This document shows positions 35,535 to 48,550 of a stretch of 64,000 nucleotides of DNA, piece after piece. A program made the position numbers and the translations under genes. The notes under the pieces were generated by a model that saw only the letters and a list, made by a program, of their open reading frames with translations, did not search any database and was not told where the DNA came from. Numbering within the stretch: position 1 is the first letter of the stretch; each line of letters opens with the position of its first letter. Origin of the DNA: Heterobasidion occidentale (Eukaryota; Basidiomycota; Agaricomycetes; Russulales; Bondarzewiaceae); contig JBCAQO010000001.1 in NCBI GenBank assembly GCA_039111635.1, forward strand, positions 744,001 to 808,000, in the 5' to 3' direction.

Positions 35535-36129
35535 TCAACCGACGAATCGCAACGAGTCTGCATTGATATAGTATTTCGCGACCTCGCCCGCTTTGGTAAC
35601 GGCAGTCGCGTCGGGAACCAGCATGAAAGTCTGCGCGAACACGCGTGGGTGTCCCTCGATTGTTTTGTTCGGGACGTTGGAGGGGTTGGCGGAGGGGCCG
35701 CCGCCGTGTATGACGGTCCCGGACGCGGTCACGAGGAGCGAAGGCGGCTGGCTACCTACACCGTCCGAAGGCTCTCGGTCTCAGAAAACCCACGAGCGCG
35801 CTGCGAAGGGTCCAAGGACGACGTACCGGGTATGGGATGGCAGTCGAACGACTGCACGACGTGCTTTGTCTTCGGCATGTTGCTGACGAGCTCACGCATG
35901 CCCTGCGCGCCCTCGTACGGCGTCCCATTCCACGTCGTGGCCGAGTTTGGGCGGTAGAAGTTGGGTATGTCGTCCGCGCGGGTGGGGGAGTCGTAGGTGC
36001 TATAGTAGAGGCGCTGGAAGTGGTCGGCGGCGCGCGCTGCGATTTCGATGCTTGGGGCGACGACTGAGCACCTGTAAGAGGGAACGCTGGAGAGGAAAAT
36101 GCTTACTCCTCCTTCGTGAGGGTGGCCAT
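35535..36129 (-). CDS. NTF2-like mRNA export factor, NXT1/p15 type
   Basis: Starts at 36129 (MATLTKEE). Intron 1 is 36106-36072, after which the protein resumes CSVVAPSIEIAARAADHF. Exon 2 has LYYSTYDSPTRADD, FYRPNSATTWNGTPYEGAQG and HVVQSFDCHPIPG. Intron 2 starts at 35826. The protein resumes SQPPSLLVTASGTVIHGG and ends FMLVPDATAVTK...YYINADSLRFVG. The cone-shaped NTF2 fold is evident from AADHFQRLYY and QTFMLVPD. Length (about 170 residues) and the GSQPPSLLVTASG strand fit NXT1/p15, which pairs with the Mex67/NXF1 export receptor. It is not Ran-transporting NTF2 itself, which is shorter. Confidence 0.85.
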
Positions 36130-37641
36130 GGCCGTTTGACTCGAGCGTTGTGGGAGACAAACGCAGTGGGAAGCTCAGGTCTTCGTTATCTAATCTCTTA
36201 CACATGATCGATGACATGCGCGCGACGCGACGCGACTTTCATCACCCTCCTTGGACCGCCGAAATTTTATGTTGCGATCCTTTTGTGATCCCCAACAAAT
36301 TTCGAGTCACGAGAATGCGAATGAGAGAAATCCTATTGATCGTAACCGCTCCAAAAGCTCTACTAAAGTGAGCAGAAGAAAAAATAAACGTCGCGTCGAA
36401 AATGCGTAACAAAACGTGCAACAGACCGGAAGAGAAAGTCTAGATGTGAGCGGGAACGGAAGTATGTATGTACAAACTGTCAGTGTCAACGATGTCGAGA
36501 CACTGGCAGAAATGGGATAACATGATGAGATCGGTTCGAAGCGCGCTGCGCACAACATCCGCGCATCGACAACGAGTTTTGGGGAAGAGAAAAATGGCGG
36601 AGGGTGGATGGCGGAAGGGAGATGATAACAAGGGAGTAAAGATAGGAACCATCATGAAGGGCACCATAGCGACCCGTTGCATGTATTGAGTCGCGTACGT
36701 GAGGTATGCGTACAATGGAGGCCATGGGCCAAGATATCGCGGTCAGTGAGAGATGTACAGTGGGTGCCGGTGAAGGCGGTGAGGAGTGAGTGCAACAAGT
36801 GGGGGAGGAGGACGGCTGCGACAGACAGGCCAAATAGATGGTGCACAAGACGACCGCAAAGCAAAGCGTGTATGTGAGATTGCGAGCTGGATTGGACGGG
36901 TAGATGGGTAAGATTGGGAACAGATAGATCGACAGACGTGTTTATGGGAGTGATATGGTGGACAGATCCGTCATGGAAGGGGTGATAGTGGGAGGAGAGA
37001 TGGGAGAGGGAGAAGGTCATATATAATCATCGCGAGCCATCTCGTCGATTCGAATAGATGAGGGTAAATGCTGTGGTAGAAAAGGAGGAAGACCGACCCT
37101 GAAGACATTAACGTACACCCAAATAAAGTTAGAGAGAAAGAGAACACAGAAGGGGAACGAGTATATAGTGATTGATCCCGAAAAACGTCCGTGCAAAATC
37201 GGGAATCGATGACAGGGGATGGCAGGAAGGGAAGGAGATTTTGAGACACAGGATGGAAAGACACAGGTAGGAAACGAGAAGTGGAATAAGCGTTAGCGAT
37301 AGAATAGAGAATCACGATTCGTAGCTGTCGTTGAACGTTGAAGGTGAAATTGGCGAGAAGGAAATCCGACGAGTGATTGAACGAGGAGATGTTGGGCTAT
37401 ATGCGTGTGAGTACGTGAACGCATATAGACACTTCGCGCCCCGTCCCGCCTTGCGTCGGTCCTTCCCTCTGACCATCACTATCCTCCCGAAAAAAAAGGA
37501 TCAGTCCATGTCCTGACTGGCACATGAAAAACACAACTCACCCTCTTCATGCGCGCTCCAACCTTCTAGATTATTTACACGCGCGCACACACCCACACCC
37601 ACACCCACACCACACCACAGGCATATAATCATCTCTATACC
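36130..37641. other. Intergenic, no gene supported
   Basis: Several overlapping minus-strand open frames exist (36440-37020) but none shows a known family or consistent start, and splice structure cannot be fixed. The part nearest 37641 is probably the 3' UTR of the PP1 subunit gene. Confidence 0.4.
37576..37620. repeat. Microsatellite (CCCACA)n
   Basis: Imperfect hexamer run of CACACCC units just past the stop of the PP1 subunit gene. Confidence 0.8.
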
Positions 37642-39824
37642 CTACCCCACCCATCCGACAGCCTCGACCCCACTCATCATCCCAAACCCTATCCCGCCCA
37701 CGGCCCCTGGTGCAGCTGGAGTCTCGACAACGAATCCAACCTCTCCGAGCGCGCCCGGCCGAGGATGTGCGGCTGGGGGTGTGCTCTGCGCGAAGCACCA
37801 TTGTCGGAGAAACGCGGCATACATGGAATCAGAAGTATTCACTGCTGAAGGGTCGAGTGCGAGCTGAGACTGGCTCGTATTCGGGAGATGTTTGGGGAGC
37901 GTGTGGGAGAGCGGATGGGCGAGGAACGCTCCGGGCTACCAACATAGGAATGATTGTTGGTTGATGGTGGAGAAGGAGTAGGCGGGGTTACATTGAGCGA
38001 CAGCTGGGGTCGTGCAGGCCGCGAACTCGATCCATCAAGTGACTGAGGGACATGCGCATCCGCGTTAGACCTGTCGACCATCTCACCATCTTCTTTCACA
38101 ACACTGCTCATCTTCAGACTGACATCCTGGCCTGCTTGCTCTTGTGCCGTGAGGAGGAATCTTGAGCCAAAGCTCTCCCGCTCTACTGAAGGCGACTGCA
38201 CAATCTCCTCTTCAGGCGACTCTATCGCCGTAGCCGGATGGCCATGAATAAGCATTCTCCCCTTTACTGTTGATCCCGCAGCCACCGGCGGCACCACGCG
38301 CGCCCCAAACGTAGCCGAAAATATCGAGGCCGATGTCAGGTGAGAATTCAGAGAGTTTGACCCTGGAACAGCAACACGCGCGGGTGCCGAATAATGCTTC
38401 AGGTTCAGCCGCGTCCCAAATGGCATGGGCATCGATGCTGCGCGGGCAAGTGGCGGCGGGCGCGAGACTGGAGCTACAGACGCTGTAGACTGGGCAAGCG
38501 GGGAAGGAGCCAAGGTTGATGTTTGCTGTTTCGGAACGGAGAAAGTACCGCGAGACTCATGCTGAGTGACCTGTGGAGGCGGCGCTGCGGCGCTGATCGT
38601 GAACGGTCCAGTACTGGGCAAGGGAACACTAACACCACGCTTACGCGCATTAGTCGCCGGCGATGAATCTGATGCGGCTGAAGATGTACGCGATCGGAAG
38701 CCGACGCGATAATTGGCGCCGGAGTTGTTATCCCACCACTCGCCTTGCCCCGGGACAGTATAGCGCGCTACGAGGAAAAGTGTGCGCTCTAGAAGACGCG
38801 CTTCGTAATCCTCAAGCCGGATGGTGAAGGTGAAGCGGTCCCAAGGGTCGGCAGGACCGGCAGCGAGCGCCCCAACAAGATCACCGACCGTGCCCGTTGC
38901 TGATATACCAGCCAAGGCCTCGCTATGAGTGACGCCGCCAGCGTAGGTTCCGATTACCTCGGAGACGGTCGTCCAATTGTCAAGCGTGAAACGCACACCG
39001 ACCTGCTTCTCGAAGGAGATGTTGCGCACGAGAGCGGTCCCGCGCAGAATTGGCGGGCGTGAGGGAGGTAGGGAGATGGACTCGAGGTGTATGTTGGCAT
39101 ACAGGTCGGGTGAGGGTGCAGGAATAGCAGAAGTGCGGGCGAGGTCTGAATCGATTTCTGCAAGGGGAGCGTGTGAAAGGGAGGAAGGAAGGCGAGGGAA
39201 GGGGAATGCGGAGTTGGAAGCGTGTTCGGCTTCTGTCTCAGTCTCCGTATCGTCAGGATTGGCGGGAGAGGAGACGGCGGTGGGGCGGCCTGTGCGCCTG
39301 AAGAGGCGAACAGACACGAGTCCTTCAGCCTGGTCCTTGAAATGGACGTTCTTCGGGACGAGCGCGGGCGTTGCAGGCTCTGATTGGGCGCGTGCGTGGC
39401 GCGCGCGGGCGTAGTCGTCAGCGATAGATGAGGCGGAGGATGACTTCAAAGAAGACTTGAGAGGTTTGCCGGAGGAGAGGACGACGTGGGAACTGGCGCG
39501 GTTGAATTTTGGGGCATTCGGAGGGTAGAGAGAAGGGGAGGGGAGAGGAGAGGAGGACGGGAAGGGGATAGATATGCGCGTCGGGAGGTCCTCTTGGGCA
39601 ATGTCGTCCGGGGTGATGAGCGGGGGTGAAGGTGGCGGTGATGGTTCATGGTCATCGTCAGCTGGGATGTGGAAAAGCGATTTTTTCTGCGACTTCCTGC
39701 GAGGGAGGGTGGCGAGGGGGGTGAACGCGCCTGGGCCACGCTCATTGGAGAATGTGATGGGGGAGCGCAGAGAGGAGAGCGAGGAGGACGAGGGGGACGG
39801 CGACGGCTGGAGGATGTAGGGCAT
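37642..39824 (-). CDS. Protein phosphatase 1 regulatory subunit with CBM21 domain (Gac1/Pig1-like)
   Basis: Targets PP1 to glycogen or related substrates. The start is taken at 39824 (MPYILQPSPSPSSSS). An ATG-like start further upstream would add a hydrophobic stretch unlike the family. The order is a Ser/Pro-rich N-terminus, the PP1-binding RVxF-type motif KNVHF with flanking LKSSLKSS, and the CBM21 domain (VRNISFEKQVGVRFTLDNW ... WDNNSGANYRVGF). A long disordered region follows. An intron at 37991-37864 then leads to a last exon encoding LDPSAVNTSDSMYAAFLRQW and a stop at 37642; the segment before this intron would otherwise end at 37839. The MYAAF.RQWC box makes the spliced ending the better model. 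A partial second copy is at 1-824. Confidence 0.85.
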
Positions 39825-42800
39825 CAAGTGTGCGAAGTACAAGAGGATGGGTGGGGAGGGCAAGCAAACGAACAGAAAGCCCTGGCCAGATAAGATAATA
39901 ACAGCCATCCCGACACGTCTTGGATCAGCACCTTGACGTCAGCCATGACACCCCATTTTCCCGCTCCACCCACCATGGTCCATCCTCCTCGATGTCCCTC
40001 CCCGCCCCGCAGCTTCCCCAACGTCTCTTCCCCATACCCCGCACCAGCTTTCGGATGCATTTATACTCATCCCTCATTGCCCTCAACGTCCTCCAACTCT
40101 CTTTCAGCAGCCCTTATCCTAGCTTTCAGGATGCGCCGTCTTCCAGCGGGCATAGACCACGCCTGGGCCTCGTATCAGACCTAGCTTCCGCTCCATAATA
40201 CTCCACTCCCTATGCCGCCGCCCCTTCCCAGCCCTTCCCGCGGTCCGATTCTCTGTTGTCCTTCGCCTGCCGTCTTCAGCATCCTTACGTTTGCATTCTC
40301 CTTGTGGTTACGCATTATCCTCGACGCGCGCAAAGAATCTAAACGACATAGCCCCGCCACCATACTACGGATAGCCCCAGGGATGCCTACGGCCTTCGCT
40401 CCGACCTCCCTCACCTTCCCAAATTCTTCGCTTCCCCATCACGCCAACGTTTGACAGGATCAGCCCACGCTCCCATGCTTTCAATCCAATGGGCCTGCCT
40501 TTGTCCATATCCATCCGAGCGCCTGAGCCTCCGAACCCGGCCATCCGTCCACGCCAGATTTGCGCCGCTTCCGCATCTGGAATCTATTTCTTCTTCTCGT
40601 CGCATCTCGAAGCTCGGCGCCATTCATCTCGGCTTTGCATTTCAACACAGACTTCTAATTTGACAGGTCCGGATCGTGCAATTCAGTCTCGGCCCTGAGA
40701 GGCGGACAGTGTGCCTGTCATCGGAGACTGGTGGGCGCTCTGGCTTACAATGCTGTGTTTGCGAGCACGTCGGGCGCGATATCCGTGTCGTCGCCGACGT
40801 GGCTCGCGATGGCGTCGGCGCGCTTGGTACCGCACAGTCGATCAATGATCGCATTTTTTTCTATTCAACCTTCCTTTTCCGCCTCTCTCCATTCCATACC
40901 CTGCTCGTTGCATGCTGCACACAACGACGCGTCTCCAAGCTCCTCGGCCCCCATTCTCCGGTTCAGAGAAGAAGCAGGAAAGTCGCGATGCTTGAGTCCT
41001 CTTTCGAGTTCTTTTCAATATCGCTTTAGACCGGACGATCCCGACAACTACCCTGCAATTTCCGTATCTGCCGACTAGAGCACTCTGGCATGTTCCGAGG
41101 TGGACGTCGGTGCCGGATCATCAACCTTCATTGTCGCGGGTTTGGCCGCTCGGGGGCAAGAGCCGGTTGCAGGTCAACCGCAGAAACTCGTCAGGCTGAC
41201 AGAGGCTGACAGAGTGCTAACAGTCAGAGTTGGACCGTGCGTGGAACAACTGAACTGTGGAACATGATCATGACAACCAGAAAGGTTAAAGTCAAAAGTG
41301 AGTCATTTGCTTGGCCTCTTTGTCTCAGAACTTTCTATGCCCGTCTTTGCTGCTAATCGATTTTATAGCTCGACCTAGCGATCGCATTTCGTCTTCGTCC
41401 TCGATTGTCAGATAACGCGCAGGTCCCGCAGGGTGAGTTCCAGGTCTGAGAACACGAGAAGTACCGTTGATTTTACCGAGTAATTAGACTACCGAGAAGC
41501 AATCTGAAGGACGGTCCAGCGCTTGCAGCCGAGCATGCTCGACGATTTGAAACCTGAGACCTTGCAGCTGGAAGATTGGACAATTGGATATATCGCTCGG
41601 AACCTCCGCAACCTTCACGACAGCCCCAATTTCTCCTGCTTCTGGAGATTTGGATTTTTCGAACATAACGCCTTCTCATCACTGCTGTTTGATATCAGAT
41701 TCGGTTCTCTGCCTACAAGATAAGGACTTGAGGATGGACTTCTCACTGCCATTTGCGCGTGATATGCAATAGGTTTGTATCTTTCTTATGACTATCCTAC
41801 ACTTGTACTCATAATCCCTATAGCCTATTCCATGGCCCGTAACATTTGTCATTGCTAACCACACTGATGTCTTTCATTCTCTGCTCCGGGCTGCAAGCCC
41901 AGAAAACACCAGATTGCCTCGGATCCGAATCTATCCGAATACGCACTGCGCAGACGCTCATTCAGGGGGCGCTTGCGCCGGCCGCAAATGTCTCAGATTT
42001 CAGCGACCCCATTTTTCTGCCCCGTACCTGGTCTTCGAACTCATACAGCTAAACATAAGTATGTATAGGAGTTAGGAGTGTGCTGATGAATGTGAGGCTG
42101 ACATACAGACTGCTCAAACCCGGCCTCATTCGATCACACGATGGCGCTGGGTCAGGCATGCAATGCTTGTTGGCATCGAGCTCAAAAGTATTACATCAAC
42201 TCCATGCATTCGAACATTCAAGCTTCAAGCATGCACAACAAGCTTTAAGTATGCATACTTAGAATCTAATCTCACGCCTTCCGCACGCCTTCCGTCGCGA
42301 TTGGTTTCGAAGTTAAACCGAGCAACGCTTATCCGAGTATCCCTCCTTGCGTGCGATCCGCCTGGTCTTCCATGGACTCAAGGACTTGAAGCCTGGGATC
42401 GCGTTCCCGCGACTCATACAAGCCCTTCCACGCCCTTGTGAATGCACCCTCACCGGCAGAATGCACCCGACACACCCCTGCCCTGCGATTTGGCCTTCGC
42501 ATTCACCTGCATCCGTGCTTGCCATTACGGGCTCCCTCACCCGGCTTTCATGCGCGTGTCGCTACGTATGGAAAGTACGCGAGCCCATCTAGGCATCTGA
42601 GTTGGCTCCGCGACGTGCGATCTGATGCTACTGGCACTCCGCTGCACCTGTCGGCGATTGACCGCACGCGAGTGCCACACCTACATGTGGGCGCGTGTGG
42701 AATCTGTGGTAAGCCATTTCCTGTTTTCATTGTCATGTAATTTTGTCCTATCTGCGGATCGTGCGATCTTCGCGCCGCGAAGCAGGAGCCTCTGAACCTA

Positions 42801-45800
42801 AGTTCACCTCCGCCCTAGTCAACAAAGCTACAACATTCGGGTTCTACGCTGCCCTTCTATGAACCGAAGAGGCAGTTCTGCGCATCGCTTTAGTTCTTGA
42901 ATTCCTGCGTATCTATGCGCAGAGCGAAGCGTAACCAGAGCGGTGCGAGTGCGAGCCAGTAGGCGCGTTTGACGCGGCAGGTGTGTATTGGGCGGATAAG
43001 GATGTGTAGGAGAGGCGTAACAGATGCTGCATGGGCCAATACTCGGGGATGATCTCGGGGATGCTGAATGTGTTTTGTGTAGGATCACTAGATGGACGCC
43101 CATGGGCGTACATAGCGCGACCAATCACCCTCTCCCGTTCGCCAAAAAAAACTTTTTTCGCTAGCTCTGTCCTCACCTCTGTAAGCACCAAGGCCTAACG
43201 GCCTGACCTCGTGAGTTTTCAACCCATAGTTTCATGTAAGTTGTTTCGTGCTACAAAGCGGTCGAGAACTTGAGAAGACCTTTAGTCAGGCCTCGGCCCT
43301 TGCATGGAATTAACGAATGAGGCGCTAACATTGCAGAATTCGGCATATCGGCCTGGTGAGCATCGGGATTCCTCGTCCGACATCCCATCTTACTGACTGG
43401 TCGACGAACTATATCCTGATCTTGATGCTTTCGACTTATGGGCGCGACCGCACCGCACTCTAGCACGTACGCACTCCCTTGACATATCATCCCATAATCA
43501 CGACGTTGTTCATGACGGTGATGTCGCTGAATTCTCTAGGCCGCACGTCGTCAGTACGTCGTCTCTATCGCCTGTCACTATGTCCAGTATATGATGTAGT
43601 GTTTGACGACCGCTTAGGACGCGTTGCTATATGCGAGGCAATAGGGGTTTGCGTCATAGGTCCAGGCCAGGTGAGTACTGCCCCGTCATTGTCTGCCATT
43701 ATCCGATTATATTCTGTAGGGCATTCTTGCGACTCGGGAAGACTGACGGCGGGCGCATACAGACGCTTTAGAGCCAATATCAGGACTCGTACGCGCCCGA
43801 TTTCAGTGATGGCGACCTTGAATATTACGGCTCACTGCGGCCGTACGCTCTTGTTGGGCAGTTTTGACCCGACAGATCCAGCGCTCTCGGCAACAACGTC
43901 GTCATTGTGCTGATCATTTCGGAATCTGCATCGAAAATCCGATGAAGGATATCCAGTCACCGATATTCGCGCGCAGTTGTCAATGTCCGAGTGCACCTTC
44001 GATAGCCTACACTCCTTATTACGTGGATGCGTTCATCGCCGCAACCGGAGACGCCTTCACCGACGTTGCAAGCATTTATACTCATCGTGCAGGTCGAGAG
44101 AATGCGAATCGGTTGTCTCATGTGCTCAAGCCACGTCCTTGCCCCTCATCGTCATGGTCGTGATCGTAGTTATAAACGTCCGTTTCGGTTCAACTTCTAT
44201 GCTGCAGAAGCAGAGACTCACTGGCTTCGATGTCACTTCGTATAGACTTCACATGCGATGTGAGAAAAGCTGGCCACGGCGTGCCTCTAGTCACCCAATT
44301 ACGGCGTACGTGACCCCTGACACGGTAAGAATTGTGATCACGTCGCGCAGGTCATCAGCTGAGCCAGGACAAACATCCAGGATCACCCTCATCGTCATTG
44401 TTCCGCCCTCCTGACCCACAACAAGCGCTGCGGCGTCGGTAAAGTTGTACGTACTGATACATCAAACGCGCACGGGCTTTCCATTCCAGTCCTCAGGGAA
44501 GCATTGACCGTGCGTCATCTTTGATCTCGGAATTCGAGGAGTAGGAGGTGGTTCGACAGATGAAAGGACGGACACGAAATGGTCCTTTGCAAGGTGTGTA
44601 GAAATTTCTGCATCAGAAAAAATAACTACAATGGAATATGCTCCCACCTCGATATGACGGCGGCCCAGTCTAGAGGCCTGGAGGAGGAGGCCAGTCTTAT
44701 ACATCTAGTTGTGACAACGGCCGAGGATCTAAAAAGGACCCTGATGACGACGTTGCTGATGCCCGCGCGACAGATGGAGGATTTGACAGCGCAGCGGGAA
44801 TCAAATTTGCGTCATAGCATCCACTATCCCCACTCCTTCACTTCCCCTTTGTTCCTTCTCGATCTCCTTCGGGCGTGGATCCGTTGAGACATGCCGTAGC
44901 ATGCCGTGAGGGAATGCGCGTCATTTATATGGCACACGCGCTCTTAACAACTCGCGGATGTTAATTCCGTGGCACGGACGCAGGGCCAAGCTCGGTATTC
45001 CGAACGTAGATCAGAAATTGTCTACAAATCTAGAAGACTCTACTGGATGCAGGAGCGTTTAGCATTATTGTTCTGATGCTTATGTTCAAAGACTTGCTTT
45101 ACAAAGGGATATTTCGATGAGGGTGCAGACAATCCCCTTCTCGCAGAGTGTATCGTGAGTTTTTCGACGGTCTCCATCCTGTTTCATGATCTCTGCATCA
45201 CGTTCTACCATGTCCACACACCTCATCGTACTGGACACACCTGCACTCTGGATTGATCTCACCTCTGCAATTGGCTTGTTTTTGTTCACTTCCCTTCTCA
45301 GGCCACTGCTTTGCTGAAGGACCTCTTTCTTAGCTGTGTATTTTCGGTGAGAACCAAATATCAAGTCACTCCCGACGCACACTGGAGGTTGGGTACCCCG
45401 ATTGGAGTCATGGACTACCTTTCTCACTTTGGCAGGCGCCTGTTGGCCTGACTTCCGACCACATTTGTGCTTTAATATAGGCCCGACCTTACCGAAGAGG
45501 AGCTGATATGTCCTGATATCATTACCTAGTTCCGCTACCTCTCCGAGACTCCCCCAGACTAGGCCGAAGGCGCTACATTTATGTCCGTCGTCCTAAAAGA
45601 TGGTCGGATCCCAATACTCCAACACAGCACATCTGGTACTGTTTTCAGTAATACTGTCTTCGTTGACTCATAAATCACCTTCTTCCACTGCCCCTTCTAT
45701 CTTGATACTTGCATTGAAAATGTTGCGGTCAGGCCTCACTTACTCTCATCCTGGAGGTCAGTCTGCTGATCTTTTTCGGGCCCTTGCACGGCGGAAATGA

Positions 45801-46228
45801 TTGATCAACCTTCGAGCCATTGAATCGCGTCGATGACACCTATAGCTGGGCTCAATCTCAAGCCGCCGACAAGACGCGCTCTGTCCCTTTGAGGAGGGCG
45901 CACACAGTCATAGGAAGCCGACCGACCGGTAGCTAAAATTATCGGCGGTAGAACATTCGAGGGCCGGAATAGAGGGACGGATCGCGAATCATACGTATCG
46001 TTCTAGTCCATTGTTGGTCATGGAGAGTTTGTGTTTCCCTTGTTCCCAATGCCTCGTCTTCACTGTAAAAATGACTTAAGCTCGTTGTGAGCTTTAACAC
46101 ACCCTCCGCCTAAATATTTGTCGCGCCATCAGGTGCAATACACATTGTGTTGCCCGTTCCTTAATCTACTCGCCAGAGCCCACACGAATAAGCACACAGA
46201 AGTCGACGAACGAAACTGTCGGACGATA
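39825..46228. other. Long stretch without recognisable genes (copy 2)
   Basis: Counterpart of 825-7215. Only short, overlapping, unrecognised frames are present; the longest (45086-45427 minus) starts MRKVVHDSNRGTQPPV and matches nothing I know. No transposon ends, tRNA or tandem arrays of note were found. Confidence 0.5.
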
Positions 46229-47361
46229 TCAACCACAATGTGTCACGTACAGTAATTGCTGAAATGCATACCGCCTCACACTCAGGACACTACCTTCATG
46301 CCGACGACGGTATCCCTTCCCATCACCTCCGTCCTTAGGTGGCGCAGCCCCGGAATGTTCTCGATCCCATCAGCGTATCCAACGCCATGTGCGCCGATAA
46401 TAACAGGGGCGACCGTGACGACGAGGGTGTCAACCAAGCCATGTTCGGATGAAGACGATAGAAATGACTTGATGACCTGAGCGCCACCCTCCACCATGAC
46501 AGATCGGATGCCTTCCGAGCGTATGGCTTGCAGCACTTCTGGTAATGGCAGATCTGTGTCCACGGATGGCAAGTCTGGGTCTATATTATCGTCAAATGAT
46601 GTTCAGGGACAACATGACAATGGGGCGGACATACGAAGGGGTTGCCGCTCGATCAAGATGACTTTTACGCCTGCTCTTTCTAAGACCGCTTTCTTTTCTT
46701 CCCATGCTTTGGCTTTGGCCTCTTCATCCTCGTTCGCCCAAAATCCATCCACTTTCTGTGGACGAGACGAAATGACCCAAGGAGTTATGCCGGCTCCGAG
46801 AGCAGCATTGGCGATGAGCTTGCATTTGGGTGGGACTCGTAGGTTGGAGTCAAGAATCAGAGGACGAGGGTGATGATAGTAGCGGAAATGAGATTCCTGC
46901 GAGGGAAATGGCAGGTGTCGGACTAGATTGATAGCAATGATTCTCAAACAATGTTGTAAACGCGACGGGATTATCAGACGACATACCGTTCAACTGAGGA
47001 TTATCAATCAATGCAGTGCCAACGCCGATCAAAATCCCATCGTGCATGGTCCGCATCCTACCTTGTAATGAGCATATTGATTTCCGTGATTTTATCAATC
47101 TACCTGTACTCACCAATGCGTCATCTTCATGCTTTCTTCCCCACTCAAAATCAGCTGCAGCCCGCCCTTACCTGCGATCTTTGCATCTAGCGACTGAGCA
47201 AATGTGAGGGTAACATATGGACGGTCGGGATCCGGCGATACAAGAGATTCTATCGCTGATGTGCCAGGCTTTTTCCCTTCAAGTGGAGTGCCAAGCACTG
47301 TGTTAAGGAAATCTGGAGGGCCTGGCGGTGGAGGCTCAGGAGGGCCCACGACAAGCGACGT
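46229..47361 (-). CDS. RIB7: 2,5-diamino-6-ribosylamino-pyrimidinone 5'-phosphate reductase (RibD C-terminal family)
   Basis: Second step of fungal riboflavin synthesis, NADPH-dependent, cytosolic. The first block reads RPYVTLTFAQSLDAKIAG, the family's substrate-binding start. It continues with HDGILIGVGTALIDNPQL, HHPRPLILDSNLRVP, and then VMVEGGAQVIKSF and VAPVIIGAHG. The last exon is reached through an intron starting right after GMK (GTAGTG...TTTCAG). It encodes QLLYVTHCG and ends at 46229. The 5' edge at 47361 is a splice acceptor (TTTTAG). The true ATG is probably in an upstream exon between 47362 and 47600 that I cannot fix. Copy 1 is at 7216-8339. Confidence 0.88.
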
Positions 47362-47736
47362 CTAAAAGTTTGTGTTTGATGATCGTCCTTACTGCGCGTG
47401 CTGAAATCCAAACACGCACCTCCAACGAATCCAACAGGGAATCCATGTGTATCGATAGCTATGAAGGTGGAGAATACTTTTTCATAGGTAAGCATTCTTA
47501 AATTCCCATCGATTACGATGCCAGTAGACAGTGATCTTCTACGCACATTCCTCGAGCAACCGGAAAAGGGAGAACGAGCCGAAGTGACGCGACGCGTTTC
47601 CACGTGACTCCGTTTATGGTCAATAAATGGAGCCGACGCGTGACTGTCCGTTCACACTCTTTGTTCTCTTACCGCCATCAACTCGAGCGCCAGCAGCACC
47701 CCATACCTCCTCTACACTCAAACAATCCTCTGAACA
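47362..47736. promoter_or_regulatory. Divergent RIB7 / histone H4 intergenic region
   Basis: About 375 bp between the RIB7 coding exons and the H4 ATG. It probably holds the 5' exon of RIB7 and the H4 promoter. The duplicated copy at the left of the window stops within it. Confidence 0.5.
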
Positions 47737-48271
<535 letters not shown>

Positions 48272-48550
48272 ACATGTCCCGCCCTGTGTCGCCCTCTTAT
48301 GTTTCGCTGGATCTCTGTAACTGTTTCGTCTGCGTGTGTGCCCTCTTGTATGATAGATAATTCTTGCGACGAGCAATTGACCTGGGATGCGCTTAGATGA
48401 TTGTCTGATTACTGCGCAAATTCTGTGCAACCATGATCCTACCCTAACACATTGAAGGTACGCACAGTAGAGCAGTGTAATTCTAAGGACAGGATGTCTA
48501 GACTTGGGAGCGGGCTGTACAAGGTAGGAATCTCAAGGACGATTAATAAT

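Larger units (their letters stand above)
39001..47622. repeat. Large duplication, copy 2 (matches 1-8597)
   Basis: Contains the 5' half of the CBM21 gene, the gene-poor stretch and all of RIB7, and continues without a gap into histone H4. Reading frames that are broken in copy 1 are open here, so this is the more reliable copy. Confidence 0.95.

Noticed and set aside
37576..37620. Telomeric repeat
   Set aside because: CCCACA units are few, imperfect and not the fungal TTAGGG type; an internal microsatellite is the better description.
39825..39908. Upstream start adding 28 residues to the CBM21 protein
   Set aside because: The extension is hydrophobic and unlike the family, while the downstream ATG opens a typical Ser/Pro-rich start.
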